From Excoecaria cochinchinensis (taxonomy: Eukaryota > Streptophyta > Magnoliopsida > Malpighiales > Euphorbiaceae), in contig CANTUQ010000106.1 in assembly GCA_947683425.1 (NCBI GenBank), forward strand, positions 3,310,001 through 3,374,000: 64,000 nucleotides of DNA, in the 5' to 3' direction. The notes under the pieces are model-generated. The model made no database searches, was not told the origin of the DNA, and saw nothing but the letters and a program-made list of their open reading frames with translations. Positions 1 through 11,357 of the stretch are shown here, piece after piece. How positions within the stretch are numbered: the first letter of the stretch is position 1; the number at the start of each line of letters is the position of its first letter. The position numbers and the translations under genes were made by a program.

Positions 1-1040
1 ATCAACAAGATACTTATATATTTTAAACATAGTTATAGTTATTTAATCATCAGCGTCTGAAAAAAAAGGTTCAAAGCAACAAGATACTTATATATTCTAA
101 TCATCATGTCTGGATTGGCTTGAAATAAATCTTATCTATATGACAATTGGAGAGAAAAATTGCATGGATTCACTTGTGAGCTTTCCACCCCAGGGAAAAA
201 GCTGCATCAAATCTATGTTTAGTCACCATGCTTAACTTCAAATTGAAACAAATAATTAGAATATATATAGTATATTAGGCTAAGCATTACAATTACCTCT
301 GCATACTTGAGACCTAGAGGTAATAAGCTTTGATAGTAATTGTCCTTGTAATCACTTCAATCCATGACATTGTGCAAGGGGTTGGGGTCCCTACAGATTA
401 ATTAATGGCAGGTTCCAAAGCCTATAGAAATTCCATTACAGGTTCCAGCTTCTAGATATGAAAACTTAAGTTATTTGATGCCAAAAAAGAACAAAATGGC
501 TAATGAAGCATCATTTTTGACAGAGAGCAAGAGAAAGAAAAAAATGCATAAATATCCAATCAAAATTTGGCAACAGAATATCAAGAATCTAAAATAATTG
601 GGAGAATCAAATTTTGAAAATTAGGAGGGTGAACTCATTCTGTCTCCTATTTAATATCTGAATTTTAGATTAAGAAAAACTGACAAAAAGAAAGTAACAG
701 GCATTGACTAAAAACAAGGAAGGTGAAAAGGATAAAAGTATTTGAACAAATATGCAACCAACACTTTTCAACAAAGAAAAAAAAATTAAGAATGAGTTCC
801 AAACTGCATAGAAAGAACGAGAAGCAAATAAACTACAATCAACTTAAATTTTAATGACAAATATAAAAAATACACAACAAATATACAACATAAATGAAAA
901 CAAATAAATAAAAAATAAAAATACATGAAAAAAGTAAATAGAAAAAAAAAAGAAAAATGGTGATTTACTTGTTCAAGACAGCAGCGACGTCCACGGGAGC
1001 GGCGACCGGCGAAGGAGGAGCAGCTACCGGTGAGGGTGGA
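1..1040. other. AT-rich intergenic sequence, no gene seen
   Basis: I see no coding region, RNA gene or repeat boundary here. The last 60 bases (about 980-1040) turn abruptly GC-rich and purine-rich before the LTR that starts at 1041. The short open frame on the minus strand (786-1049) is rich in Phe and Tyr from A-rich DNA and is not a credible gene. Confidence 0.6.
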
Positions 1041-1261
1041 TGTAGACACCGGGTCCTGAAACAGTTCAGATTAAGGTTATCCAGTGAAAAAAAAGATACT
1101 TGTTCACGAGTAAAATGATTAGAAATTAATAACGATTTCCTTGTCGAAGCTTTTAAAAAAAATAAAAATAAAAATAAAAATAAAAATAAATAAAATATAT
1201 ATATATTATTTTATTTTTATTTATTTTATTTTATTTTTATTTTTCTGCTTTTTTTCGAATT

Positions 1262-1682
1262 TCCGGCCTGCGATCTGCGTGGCGTGCGGGGCGGCTCCTG
1301 CTGGCAGTGCATGGATGGGCCATGCCCGCAAGCCGCGGCTCCTGCTGGCAGTGCATGGATGGGCCATGCCCGCAAGCCGCGGCTCCTGCTGGCAGTGCAT
1401 GGATGGGCCATGCCCGCAAGCCGCGGCACCTGCACAAGGCACGATGCCTGCGCGGCTTGCGGCCCTCCTGCGCAGGTGCAACATGCGGCCCCTGCGCGGG
1501 GTCGCATGCCGCACGACATGCGGCCCCCCCTACGCGGGGGCGCATGATGCACAAGCGGCGTGCAGCCCTTATGCCTAGGGCCGCATGCCGCGCGATACGC
1601 GGCCCTTTCGCACAGAGCCGCTTGCCGCGTGGGCGACATGCGGCCCCTGCGCAGTAGCGCACGCTGCACGTCGCCAGCATGC
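1262..1682. repeat. GC-rich cassette of palindromic words inside LTR-1
   Basis: A CpG-rich island in an AT-rich LTR. It is made of short near-palindromic words such as GCATGGATGGGCCATGC, CATGCGGCCCCTGCGC and GCATGCCGCGCGATACGCGG. Open frames run through it on both strands only because stop codons are scarce in GC-rich DNA; they are not genes. The related LTR at 55444 has a GC-rich cassette with different words at a similar distance from its start. Confidence 0.75.
1293..1424. repeat. 44-bp tandem repeat, three copies
   Basis: Three adjacent 44-bp units start at 1293, 1337 and 1381, each beginning GGCTCCTGCTGGCAG and containing the near-palindrome GCATGGATGGGCCATGC. The copies look identical by eye, which suggests recent amplification or replication slippage. 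Confidence 0.9.
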
Positions 1683-1825
1683 CATTTTTTTCAATTTTCT
1701 CGAGATTTTATTGGAAATTCAGGCTGCCTGTCCTATTTTAAAGGGAAAAAATATCTGGTTTTGAAGGGTAATTAAGGGTTTTTAACCAAATATTCTTTCA
1801 AAAAAACCTAAATGTTTTCAAGGAA

Positions 1826-1833
1826 TATAAATA
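1826..1833 (+). promoter_or_regulatory. TATA box of LTR-1
   Basis: TATAAATA lies downstream of the GC-rich cassette in the plus-strand LTR and is followed by an A-rich and T-rich leader. Position and sequence fit the LTR promoter; the transcription start is not shown by the sequence. Confidence 0.5.
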
Positions 1834-3730
1834 GAAAAAAATTAAAACAGAAGAGGGGGTTTTTTCGAACGGAAAAAGCCCAGAAATTCAAAGAGAGTTC
1901 TTGAGAGCAAAACAACTTTTCTTTTCTAAAAAATATTCTAAGATTGTTCTTGAGTCAAGTAAATCGATTACTTGTGCTTAAAGCTCAATTCTCACAATCA
2001 GATTTTCTACAAATAATTTTGAAACAGTGATTTTTATTTTCTTTTCAAGTAAATCGACAGGGAAATCAATTTTCTTCATTTGCAATCAAAAGTCATATCT
2101 GAGGGTAAATACTGGACTAAATCAGTTCTTTCTCTTTCACTTTCCTTCTTATTTTTGCTATGCTAATCAGTTTTCATCCATTGTATATACTGTATATATT
2201 GTTGTTTGATTTTGTTAATCTATATACTATATATATTGTTGTTTGATTTTGTTCCCTCCGTTGTATACACTTATATATTTCTTGTTGTTCTTTATTATTT
2301 CATTTCGTCTGTTGTTATCACTTATTTATTATTGGATGTATTTGACATTTTGACATGATAAATCATTTGTTATTGGTTGTTTACCATTAACATTTGTTAT
2401 CAATCTGTTTATATTTTATTGTTCATTCATTAATGTTTATTATTAATCATGCTATTGTATATTATTAAAGCTCTTCACAAGCTTTTCACTGTTGTTCATT
2501 ATTTTTTCTGTTTATTGCCACTACCAATTTATTCTTTGATATTACTACTGTTCATAGGTTACTTGTGTGTTACGATTTATTATTAATAATTAACTTAATC
2601 CTTAATCTAGTTATTAAGTTATTTATTAATTGCTTGTGGTAATTAATCTGTGGGTTGCCATTATTTATCTATGTGTATATTAATGTGTTTGTCATGAATA
2701 ATATTAACTTAAATTAATTTGTCTGCATGATGCATGAGCATGGTTTATAAACTAATTAATAATAATTTTTTGTTTCTATCTGATTCTGACTTGTTATTAT
2801 TTATTTGATTAACTTTCAATGTTTATTCAACCTGTTTTCTTAATGCAACTATTGATTATTTTTATTCAATTGATTGTTTATATTTAATTGACTTAATTGA
2901 TTATTTATATTTAATTGATTGTTTGTATTTAATTAGTTTAATTGATTGTCTTATTATTTTATTAGTTGTCTGGTTATATCATTCTTTATTTATTTGATTT
3001 AATTCACATACATTTTATTTTATTTCTTTTTTTATTTGCCTCCAAACTCATTTATTTCACCTTGAGTAACATTTCTAAGCGGGTCGGAGGATCAAGAAAC
3101 TAAAGACCTTCGGAATTTAGATTTGCATTTCTAATTGTTGTATTTGCTTTATTATATTATTTTTACGTTGTATGTAAAATGTATTTCAAATTCGTTCGTT
3201 TTATAAAAAATCATGTTTTCTACAATAATTAAAATTGGGGTTTTTTCTAATAAAATGGACCAATGTCCTATTTTAACTGATAAAATCTCACTTTCAATTG
3301 GAGAATTGATTTTCATAAAATAGGATCACTCATCCCGATTTTCTCAATCAATGCCCAAAAATAATTCTCCAATTTTTGAAGTTAATAAAAGGAACCAACG
3401 TTCCAAAAATCCAATAAATCTCCCGATTTATGTATGGTGTATTTTATTTATTTATTCGTTCTATGTATTTATTTATTCATTTTGGACCCTTGAATTAATT
3501 TTGGTGCAAGTTTTATTTCATTTATCTATTTTTGCCTTTTTATTTTGGGGGATTATTCTATCCCATTTTTTTCACTTGTAATTTATTGCTTTATTTATCG
3601 CTTTCTAATATAATCGAAATGCGCTTTTAATTTATTGCATGATTGTGTGAGATGAGAGATGGAATTTCAATTTCTTAAAAACTCATTTATAAATTTAACT
3701 TAAGGCATTAATAAGAGTAGAGTTGCGAAC

Positions 3731-3990
3731 ACTTTTTCTGGTTTAGGATCCCCGAGGTTAGATGACCTTTCTCAATTTCTTATAAATTGGGTGGCGACTC
3801 CAAAATAACTCAAAAGTGCCTAAAGGCATCGTGAGACTAGATGATCCTTCTAGTGTTCTATTGGAAGGAGGTGTCCAAAATATCTCATGATGCCCAAGAT
3901 CAAAAGACATGAACCAATCTCTCGAGCCCTAAAAGCGGGTCTCATTGTGAGAGCCTTTGCTAGGTTCGGCGCGCATCACAGTGGAGCGGC
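3731..3990 (+). mobile_element. 5' leader of the LTR-1 element
   Basis: This stretch follows the LTR end and is conserved, in reverse complement, at about 62990-63250 beside LTR-3. It holds the TGGCGACTCC site, then a segment ending GGTTCGGCGCGCATCACA. Downstream of that point the two copies share nothing obvious. No gag or pol domain follows, so the element is truncated or non-autonomous here. Confidence 0.65.
3792..3801 (+). promoter_or_regulatory. Primer-binding site (TGGCGACTCC)
   Basis: TGGCGACTCC follows an AAATTGGG context. I recall this sequence as the tRNA-Arg-type primer site of Ogre/Tat gypsy elements. The same site is on the minus strand at 63179-63188. It lies 61 bases past the proposed LTR end, farther than usual, so the LTR end could lie closer to it. 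Confidence 0.6.
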
Positions 3991-4343
3991 GACAGACAGC
4001 AAAAGCTTGCGGCGGAGGAAGGAGCACGTCTGGCGCACGCGAGGAGCCTTCATAGATTTGGCACGCAGTGAGAGGGGGCAGAGCAGGCGGCCAGATCTAG
4101 CGCGTGGCGATAGGAAAGGGGATGTCGAGGTGCTGGGCGAGCGGCAGCGGAACGGAGTTGCCGGAGGGGGGTGGCTGAGCAGATCGCCGCTCTCTCTCTC
4201 TCTCTCTCGCTTCCCTCCTCTATATGTATTCCCCCTTTTCCCTTTTCTTTCTTGTAGTCTTCCTTGTTAACTCAAAATATATCTAAAGTTATTTTTATTA
4301 TTTTATTATTCTATTATTCTTATTATTTTTTTGTTATTTGGTT

Positions 4344-4346
<3 letters not shown>
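3991..4346. other. GC-rich segment then AT-rich tail, no gene
   Basis: About 3991-4180 is GC-rich and purine-rich, then a CT microsatellite (about 4190-4210) and AT-rich DNA. An open frame spans 3887-4270 but it crosses the end of the retroelement leader and its protein is low-complexity Arg/Gly/Ser, so I do not call a gene. It may be captured leader sequence of another element. Confidence 0.5.

Positions 4347-4402
<56 letters not shown>
4347..4402. repeat. (TA)n microsatellite
   Basis: About 28 uninterrupted TA units. It is a simple sequence repeat with no further structure. Confidence 0.95.
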
Positions 4403-4408
<6 letters not shown>

Positions 4409-4927
4409 CTCATATTTAGTTACTTATTTAGCTATAATTAAATATATTTAATTTTATAGATTCAATGGAAAATTTCGGGTCATTTGGGTCAAAATTGACA
4501 TTTGGTAAATTTTTAGCCTATCGAATTACTATTTATAGCATCGAAAATTTTCAAAAAATTCTTAATTTTTCAAAAAATAACAAAGTTAACCTATAATTTA
4601 ATTAATTAATTTATATAATTATTTATTTGTCGGGGCATTGCAATATATACATAAATATATTAATTTATGTATTTTAATTTAATCATTTAGTCAAAGTTAT
4701 TAATTCAAAACTCAAAAATAATATCAACAAATATTCCTTAATAAATTTCTTTATTAATATTAATTTCAGTTCACCCATCTAATATTTTCATTAAATTTTT
4801 AAATAATTGAATAATAAAAAATTTATTTTAGACAAATTAAAATTCACGTGTAAAGCAAAAATATTAAAAATAATTAATAACTAGAAGTATATATGTATAT
4901 TTTTATTAATATTATAATTAATTTTAC
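4403..4927. other. AT-rich sequence, nothing recognised
   Basis: Strongly AT-rich. A phrase TTTGTCGGGGCATTGCA near 4627-4643 resembles the 3' terminus of gypsy LTRs, but no partner start was found, so I do not call an element. Confidence 0.4.
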
Positions 4928-5353
4928 CGACGAAATAGCGACGGATTATTCCGTCGCTAAAGTATCACTTTAATTTTCCAAAATTATTTTCATATTTATA
5001 AAATTTGAAAATTTTTTAGAGATAGAAATTGCAGTCGCTATTTCGTCGCTATTTCAAGTGTGTTTAGTGACAACAAGTTTAGTCGCTAAATTCGTCGCAA
5101 ACAAAGTCGCTAAAATTGCTATGCTGTTTAGCGACTGATATTACCGTCGCTATTTTAGCGACGAATTTTTTAGTCGCTAAATTAGTCGCTAAATTTAGCG
5201 ACTATTTTTTAGTCGCAAAAAAGGCGCCATAAATTGCTGCCAAAATTTAGCAACTGTTTCTTTTTTCCGTTGCTAATTTAGTCGCAAAAAATGAAAAATG
5301 GATTTTCACGACCAATTTTTAAAACAGTCGCTAATTTTAGTTTTTTTGTAGTG
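4928..5353 (-). mobile_element. CACTA transposon end with subterminal repeats (CACTA-1)
   Basis: The right edge reads ...TTTTTTTGTAGTG, the reverse complement of CACTACAAAAAAA, a CACTA (En/Spm) terminus. The 400 bp before it carry many copies of TTTAGCGAC or its complement GTCGCTAAA, in both orientations. Such arrays are the subterminal transposase-binding repeats of CACTA elements. No matching second terminus or transposase was found on the left, so this is an isolated end. Confidence 0.75.
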
Positions 5354-5812
5354 AAACACAGTGGAAGAAATCAAAATCGAGAGAGAGAGAGACTGAAAAT
5401 CTTCGGCAACCCAGCACTGGTGATGACAACGGCAATGAACTGCCGACGATCCCTGCAGCACTGTCCCCGGTGTTTTTCCCCAGTTCACGGTGTCGCCATT
5501 CCAAGAGAGAGAGAAAATCGGAGCTACTTTTGCGATTTCGACCACTCCCGATGTCAGGTGGCGACGCGGTCACCATCGGCAGACTCCTGAAGGTGAGGCA
5601 CTCCTCTCTATACCCACCGATCATCCTCACATGCCGATAGCAAGGAGATCAAAAATGGGTATTCTGTAACTTTCCGATGCCGATTCCGATGAAACGACGT
5701 TGCTTTAGGGCGCGTAACCACCGGACCTGACACCTCGAGCTATATTTTGGCAGTGGCAATGTTTCACTGGTGATGCTCCAGCCAAACTTCAGTGACCGGC
5801 GACCGGCGGGCA
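5354..5812 (+). mobile_element. LTR-A, upstream part (leader-like, GC-rich)
   Basis: A mixed GC-rich stretch with GAGAGA runs that continues past the solo LTR into 8384 onward; removing the solo LTR and one GGGCA rejoins the two parts. I read it as the transcribed leader part of an old gypsy LTR ending at 11140. Its 5' start was not found. No convincing protein is encoded. Confidence 0.4.
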
Positions 5813-6165
5813 TGTAACACCCCCGCCGCCGCCCCCGTTGGAAGGACGCCGGCGGGCGCGCTACACGACGCTCACTCACGACGCGACGAAACATACAACG
5901 GAAGAATACATGCGCTAAGCGGAAGCAATCACTAATCAAGACAATAAATAAAAAATAATAGGAAACTTACTTCATTACATAAATAATCAAAATACGAGTT
6001 ATATACAATAGCCCAAAAGATTACATTTAAAATCCTTTACAAAATAAAGAAATACATATACAGAAAGAATTACAGGAGGAGACAAAAATAATTAACTCGA
6101 CTCTTATGTGGCCAGCCTGCAGATGCCCGACACGAGCAACTCCTAAAAATCCTTCACGCTACCTG

Positions 6166-6202
6166 CACGGGATAAAAGCCCGTGCTAAGCGATAACGCTT
6201 AG
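6166..6202 (-). other. Adjacent double hairpin in solo LTR 1
   Basis: On the minus strand: CTAAGCG-TTAT-CGCTTAG, then at once CACGGG...CCCGTG, then CAGGT. The same pair occurs at 17568-17605, 24213-24249, 60522-60558 and, with changed stems, at 10458-10495. It lies near the 3' end of the LTR in sense, so it would be present in RNA. Confidence 0.8.
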
Positions 6203-6828
6203 TGGGGAGAAACAAACACAATAGAACACTATACAAGAAAACATGCACTAACATACATAATTCATTATGAATCAGAGTACAGAGATATACATAAATTCAA
6301 GATAACAATACAATGCACTAAACCATTACACTATTCAGAGTCACACTATGATCAGAACACTTCACTAAATCAATACCAGACAGTTCACACAATAGCCTGA
6401 AATCAATGGTGGAGGATACGGGAACACGGCACGGGAGACCGAAGCCTCAAAAACACTTTAATACCCGAAGGTAGCGCGGGAGACCGGAGTCTCAAAATAT
6501 TTTATCACTACACGGAAGATGACCATCTCGGAGGTCGACCGCTTCGCCCAAATGGGGCGGACAGAACAGCTGTACACTAACCCTTCTTAAGCATGCTTAA
6601 TTATCCTATACCTTGACACTTCAGGCTCGACAACACATTAACTCTCAAGACATTACATAAACAAAAACAATATTCAAATTAAGACTCTTATATTATATAA
6701 ATCCATAACAAGGACACTAGTACATTAATATCACGAGTCAAAGGCACACACATATTCCATGCAATAGTGAGAAACCGTGCAAAGTGGAACAAAAGAAACA
6801 CATTCAGAAAACAAGCCAAGCAGGAAGG

Positions 6829-7143
6829 GCCTCTGTCGCGATCGCGACAGGTGTCGCGCTCGCGACAGAGCACGGGGTACTTCCTCGCGAGGTCGCGCCA
6901 AGGGGCCTACTAGCGACGAAGCACTCGCGGCAGAAATTCACGGAGCCGAGCTCTGTCGCGCTCGCGATCGCGACAGAGACCAGTTCCTTCCTCCTCGCGC
7001 GCACGCTCGCGCGGAGGGTTCCACTACCGAGCTCTCTGTCGCGCTCGCGACAACGTCGCGATCGCGACAGAGGGCTCTTCAAGAACAAGGGCCAATTCCG
7101 CTTTCTGTCGCGATCGCGGCACTTGTCGCGATCGCGACAGAAC
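6829..7143. repeat. TCGCGATCGCGA word cassette in solo LTR 1
   Basis: Repeated palindromic words: CTGTCGCGATCGCGACAG, TGTCGCGCTCGCGACAGAG and variants, spaced 60-100 bp apart by GC-rich linkers. They create open frames on both strands (for example about 6784-7401) that are not genes. Solo LTR 3 has the same words; solo LTR 2 and the 56713 LTR have different words at the same relative place. Confidence 0.85.
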
Positions 7144-8378
7144 CCAGACTCGCCCAAAACTGCACTTTTCCCACTCTATTCACACACAACTTTTCATACA
7201 TTCACACAACATGCTCAAACACTTACCTCACGCCTCCAGCACATCACCGCATCACTTTCAAGCCACATAAACACATTTTTTTACATAATAATCCAATATC
7301 AATTCAACGAGAATCACTCACGACTAAACTCAAATTCAATAATCATGGCATGTTCAAATTCCAAAACACAAAATCTTCACTATATCACTACACTTCACTA
7401 AATCACTACTCCAATTAAACATGCATTCTTAAAACACTCACGATTACAAATAACATGCAAACACAAGATAGAGTTGATCCAAGGAGGAAATTAGGGAAAA
7501 ACCATAATCCACAACACAGCTCACAACACTTACATGCACTCAACCACAAACTCAAGCACTACAAATCAGGCTCCCATACCTGGAAAATGAAGCTTCAACC
7601 GAACTCCTCACGAAACCACTTTATCCTTGCTCTTGCTCTTCCTTCTCTCTTCCGATTCTTGAACAACCCAACCAAATACACTTAAATCAAACCCAAACAC
7701 AAACAAAACCAGAAATCAAAGAACACTAAACAACATAAGAAACCCCAAACCGAACTCAACCACTTACCTTTAACACTCCCAGCTCAAACCTTCAGGATTC
7801 CCACTCAAAGCTCCAAGAAAGCACAAGAGGAAAGAGATGAGAGCAGCAAAAATGGACAAGCAAGAGAGAGAGAACGGGAAAGAAGAAGAAAAGAGGAAGA
7901 AGTGAGCTAGCTTCCACGGGAAGCTAGGAAATTCTGCCCCTCCCTTTCCTCTCTCCTACTTTCCATTCAATGCTCACCAACCCCTTGCCACTTGTCTCAA
8001 TCTTAGAGAATCAAGCCATCAATCTAGCAACACCACTTAAGGCACCATACACTAACCACACACAAGCCTATTTACACAAATATCTTCTATGCACCATAAC
8101 TTAACTTACACCATAACAATTCCAATAAATCCACTTTACATCCAAGGCACCATGCCCACAAACCACACAAAAACAGCCCTTAGACCACTAACACCCTACA
8201 ACCATACACTACAAGCACGCACTATTATTCCCTTCACTTCACTTAATACTTAATTGATTAATTCCTTTAACACATACTTCCTTATTAACCAAAATTCCTC
8301 TTACTCAAATTACGAAAATACCCTTACTTTACCGACTTACCGCACAAATTCCGATCAAGCCCTATTTGGGTTGTTACA

Positions 8379-11140
8379 GGGCAGGATGTTGATTTTAATT
8401 AATTGAACAAAATTTGAAGGAATTCGATACTGTGGTAGTAAGTGCTCTATTAAATTTACTTTCTTTCTCAATTTTTACATATTATATTAAGTTAGGAATG
8501 ATTAAAAGTTGAATTATGCCTAAGTTGGTTTAAAGAAAATAAGCAATATAAGCAGAATAAATAATCTGACTTGAAAATAGGAATTAAGACAGGAGAATTG
8601 GTGGGTTAAGGTTTGTTAAAGAAATCAATTTATGTTTATTAAGGGCAATGTAGTTGGTTTGTTTAATTGAAAATAGACAGATAAATATAATAAAATTAAA
8701 TTAAAGAAGTTTAAAGAATTAAACTTATAAAATGCTAAAATTAAATAAGTTGAGTAGGTATAGTTTATATAAGGTTAAGAACTAATTGAATTTCCTTTAG
8801 TTCATAAAAATTCTAACAAATAAAAATGGAGTTGTGAAAACTCTATTTATTAATATGTGTGATAGTAGGATAACTTTATTTATATAAATACATGCATGTG
8901 GATGTGTGCATATTTGTTTGAAAGATTATGCACACGGAGTCATGATTATGGGTAAATAAGTTAAATGAATATTAGTGAAAACAAGAACTAAGATGTCACG
9001 ACGATGTAAAAATTTGAGAAATGTTTATAACCTTAATTATGCTTTGATAAATTTTATAAATTAAAAACAAAAATATGCGTCGTCGATAATTGTGCACATT
9101 ATTATGAAATTTTGATGTATTATGTGATGGGGTTTGAGTATGTACTAGTATTTTATACGGTATAACGTGTGACTTTGCTATGTAATGTTTAATAAATAAG
9201 ACAAATACCATATTAGTAAGTTTTAAAAGTTTTACGCGAGCCTTTTTATGTAAATACAAGTTTATACTCATTTATAAATATGATATGAAAATGAACAAGA
9301 ATATGGTCATATATGCATTATGAGTGTGAATGAACATACCGATGAATTATGTCATGATCTTGAGTATATTATGAAAATGAGATGCATATATGGTGCTATG
9401 AAATATGTGTGTCGCATATTATACAAATGAGAAAGATTTAATTGCTCGAAAGGCCATATGGTGTCGTAAAATGAATAGGGAAATTAAAACACAAAAGTGA
9501 ATTGAATTTAGTAAATTGTGATTATATTTACGGATGGAAAATGTCGTTGATAAATATGATTGATAGATCACCAATACCCTTAGTAAACAATAGGAAACAT
9601 GGGTAGGATATAATTGGCCGGCTATAGGGATGTATTTTCTTTGGAGTGTCGGTTGGATATTAAATATTTATGTGGAGTGCAGGATGAAAATTTTATTAAT
9701 ATGATGGATGATGTATTTAAATATTGTTGATTGGTATTGTAGGTTATTGAGAACCTACAAATTTGGATTGAAGTGTAGTGCCCGGTATCCTATCAATGTA
9801 TTTCATCGGATTACTTTGGACAATAATTGTAAGAAAATAATTAAATGAAATAAGAATAGCTTGGTTATATAGTTTTAAAAAAGTTATAAATTGTAAGCAT
9901 AATTGATCTTATGTACGGACTAAGAATTTTGCTAACTGATATGGTTATGGTAAATCTTAACTTAATTACTTTGCATTGTTATTTATATCGGTATAGAATT
10001 TATGCGCCAAGTGATGTGATAAACCTGTAATGGAATATTAAACAAGATCCTGGTTTTTGCTCAGTTTGAACCTTAGTATAACTAATTGTATTCTCATATT
10101 TCTTATATTATGTATAGAATTATGTTAATTTATTAAATGGCGAAATTATTGACTTTATGTTGGTTAATTATAGATGATGAACTTCACTTTAGAATTAAAA
10201 ATTTTATTTGAATGTTATTATAATATAGATTTGGTTAAGCGATGAGCATAATTAATAATGTTCAACTCATTCTTCGAAATTTGTGTTTATGCATGCTTAT
10301 ATTTTAATATAAAAAAGGTTAAAGTTAACTTCAATTAGATATTAAAATATCATTATTAATTTTAATTATACTTATGATAATTGATTTAGAATATATCTTG
10401 TTAATTGTTAAATTACCACATGGTATTAATTAAAGTAAAATTAGTAGAGCACTCTCACTAAGCTTTTAGCTTAGCGCGTAGTATTTTTTGCGCGCAGGTT
10501 AAAGAACAACATTTATGCGACGGAAGAGTTTAGTTCAGTGGATCTATATCAGGCAGGAGCCATATCAAATCTGAAAGGGGCATTTGTATTGTATCTTGGT
10601 TTCTCATTCTTAGATTGGTATGTACATTCTGGAGTATTATTGTAACAGGAGTTTTGTATTGAATAGATGTAATATAGTTAATAGATTATGGTGTTTTATG
10701 TATTTTAAGTAGAAGATCTTTGTATTATATAAAATAACTCCTGAAATACGTGTATTAGGCTATATACATGTATGAGTTTGCGGTTTTTGTATTTATACAG
10801 TTAAGATAAACTATTGAATGCTGATAGTTACGTGAATTATTTGGAAAAGTATGGATTGATGTGCGTATTAGAGGATGGAAAAATTTTGTGTGGAGTTTGT
10901 TGAGATGTTTAGAATTAGATATGAGATTTTTAGAAGTGTAAAAATAAATTTTCTTTACAGAAGGATAGGCAAATTTTACGAGGAGATTCTGCCGAAATTT
11001 TTCAAAAGTGGACAATAGCAGTTTGAAGTAGTATTAGTAAATACAAAGGGTATTTTGTTATTCATATGATTTATGGATCATAGGATAGTCCGTAACATTC
11101 TTATCCGGCTCGCTTATCGGACTAGGTATAGGGTGTTATA
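8379..11140 (+). mobile_element. LTR-A, downstream part (old gypsy LTR, plus strand)
   Basis: After the GGGCA duplication the AT-rich sequence runs to TAGGGTGTTATA at 11140, an altered form of the GGGGTGTTACA end seen in this family. Near the end is CACTAAGC...GCTTAG followed by a GCGCG/CGCGC stem and CAGGTT (10458-10495), the counterpart of the double hairpin in the other LTRs. No open frame of note is present. The LTR boundaries are uncertain and divergence suggests it is old. Confidence 0.55.
10458..10495 (+). other. Double hairpin in LTR-A with changed stems
   Basis: CTAAGC-TTTTA-GCTTAG is followed by GCGCG...CGCGC and CAGGTT. The second stem is GCGCG/CGCGC here against CACGGG/CCCGTG in the solo LTRs. 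Both arms differ together, which is what selection on RNA structure would give. Confidence 0.7.
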
Positions 11141-11357
11141 GACTGAGTTAGAAAAAGATAATTGAACGAAAAAATATCCAAAAGCATGCTATACTTTGGA
11201 TAAAAAACAAAAGGAAGTCTTGTGTGAGTGGTTAAAAAGACTAAAGCTCCCGGATAGTTACGTTTTCTAACTTAGCAAGGTGCATTGACATGAGGAAGTA
11301 CAAATTATTCGAAATAAAAAGTCATGATTGTCACATGTTCATGCAAAAACTAATCCT
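11141..11357. other. Spacer between LTR-A and LTR-B
   Basis: AT-rich and non-coding, between the proposed end of LTR-A and the proposed start of LTR-B. No primer-binding site or gene was recognised. Confidence 0.4.

Larger units (their letters stand above)
1041..3730 (+). mobile_element. Long LTR of a Tat/Ogre-like Ty3-gypsy element (LTR-1)
   Basis: The block starts TGTAGACACCGG and ends ...GCGAACA, a TG...CA LTR of about 2.7 kb. It is followed 61 bases later by a TGGCGACTCC primer-binding-like site. The same start occurs at 55444. The same end and leader occur in reverse complement at 63179-63251, so three members of one family are present. It carries a GC-rich cassette (1262-1682), a TATA box (1826-1833), then a long T-rich stretch. 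No matching 3' LTR of this copy is in the window; the 55444 copy is too different to be its partner. Assignment to Tat/Ogre rests on the primer site and LTR length and is inference. Confidence 0.72.
5813..8378 (-). mobile_element. Solo LTR 1 of the TGTAACAC gypsy family
   Basis: The block starts TGTAACACCCCCGCC, ends GGGTTGTTACA, and is flanked by a perfect 5-bp duplication GGGCA (5808-5812 and 8379-8383). There is no internal region, so it is a solo LTR of 2566 bp. Sense is minus: the minus-strand start TGTAACAACCC, a purine/pyrimidine-rich leader, a GC-rich word cassette (about 6829-7143) and a double hairpin (6166-6202) follow in that order. The layout resembles LTRs of Tekay/Del-type chromoviruses; that assignment is inference. 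It is very similar to solo LTR 3. Confidence 0.9.

Noticed and set aside
1141..1680. Open frames on both strands through the GC-rich block of LTR-1
   Set aside because: They follow a 44-bp repeat and stop-poor GC-rich DNA, overlap in up to six frames and show no domain.
3887..4270. 127-aa plus-strand frame
   Set aside because: It starts inside the retroelement leader, crosses into GC-rich and CT-repeat DNA, and has no recognisable fold.
6777..7418. Overlapping frames of about 200 aa rich in Arg, Ala and Asp/Ser repeats
   Set aside because: They are translations of the palindromic TCGCGATCGCGA words inside a solo LTR; the same happens at 24739-25428.
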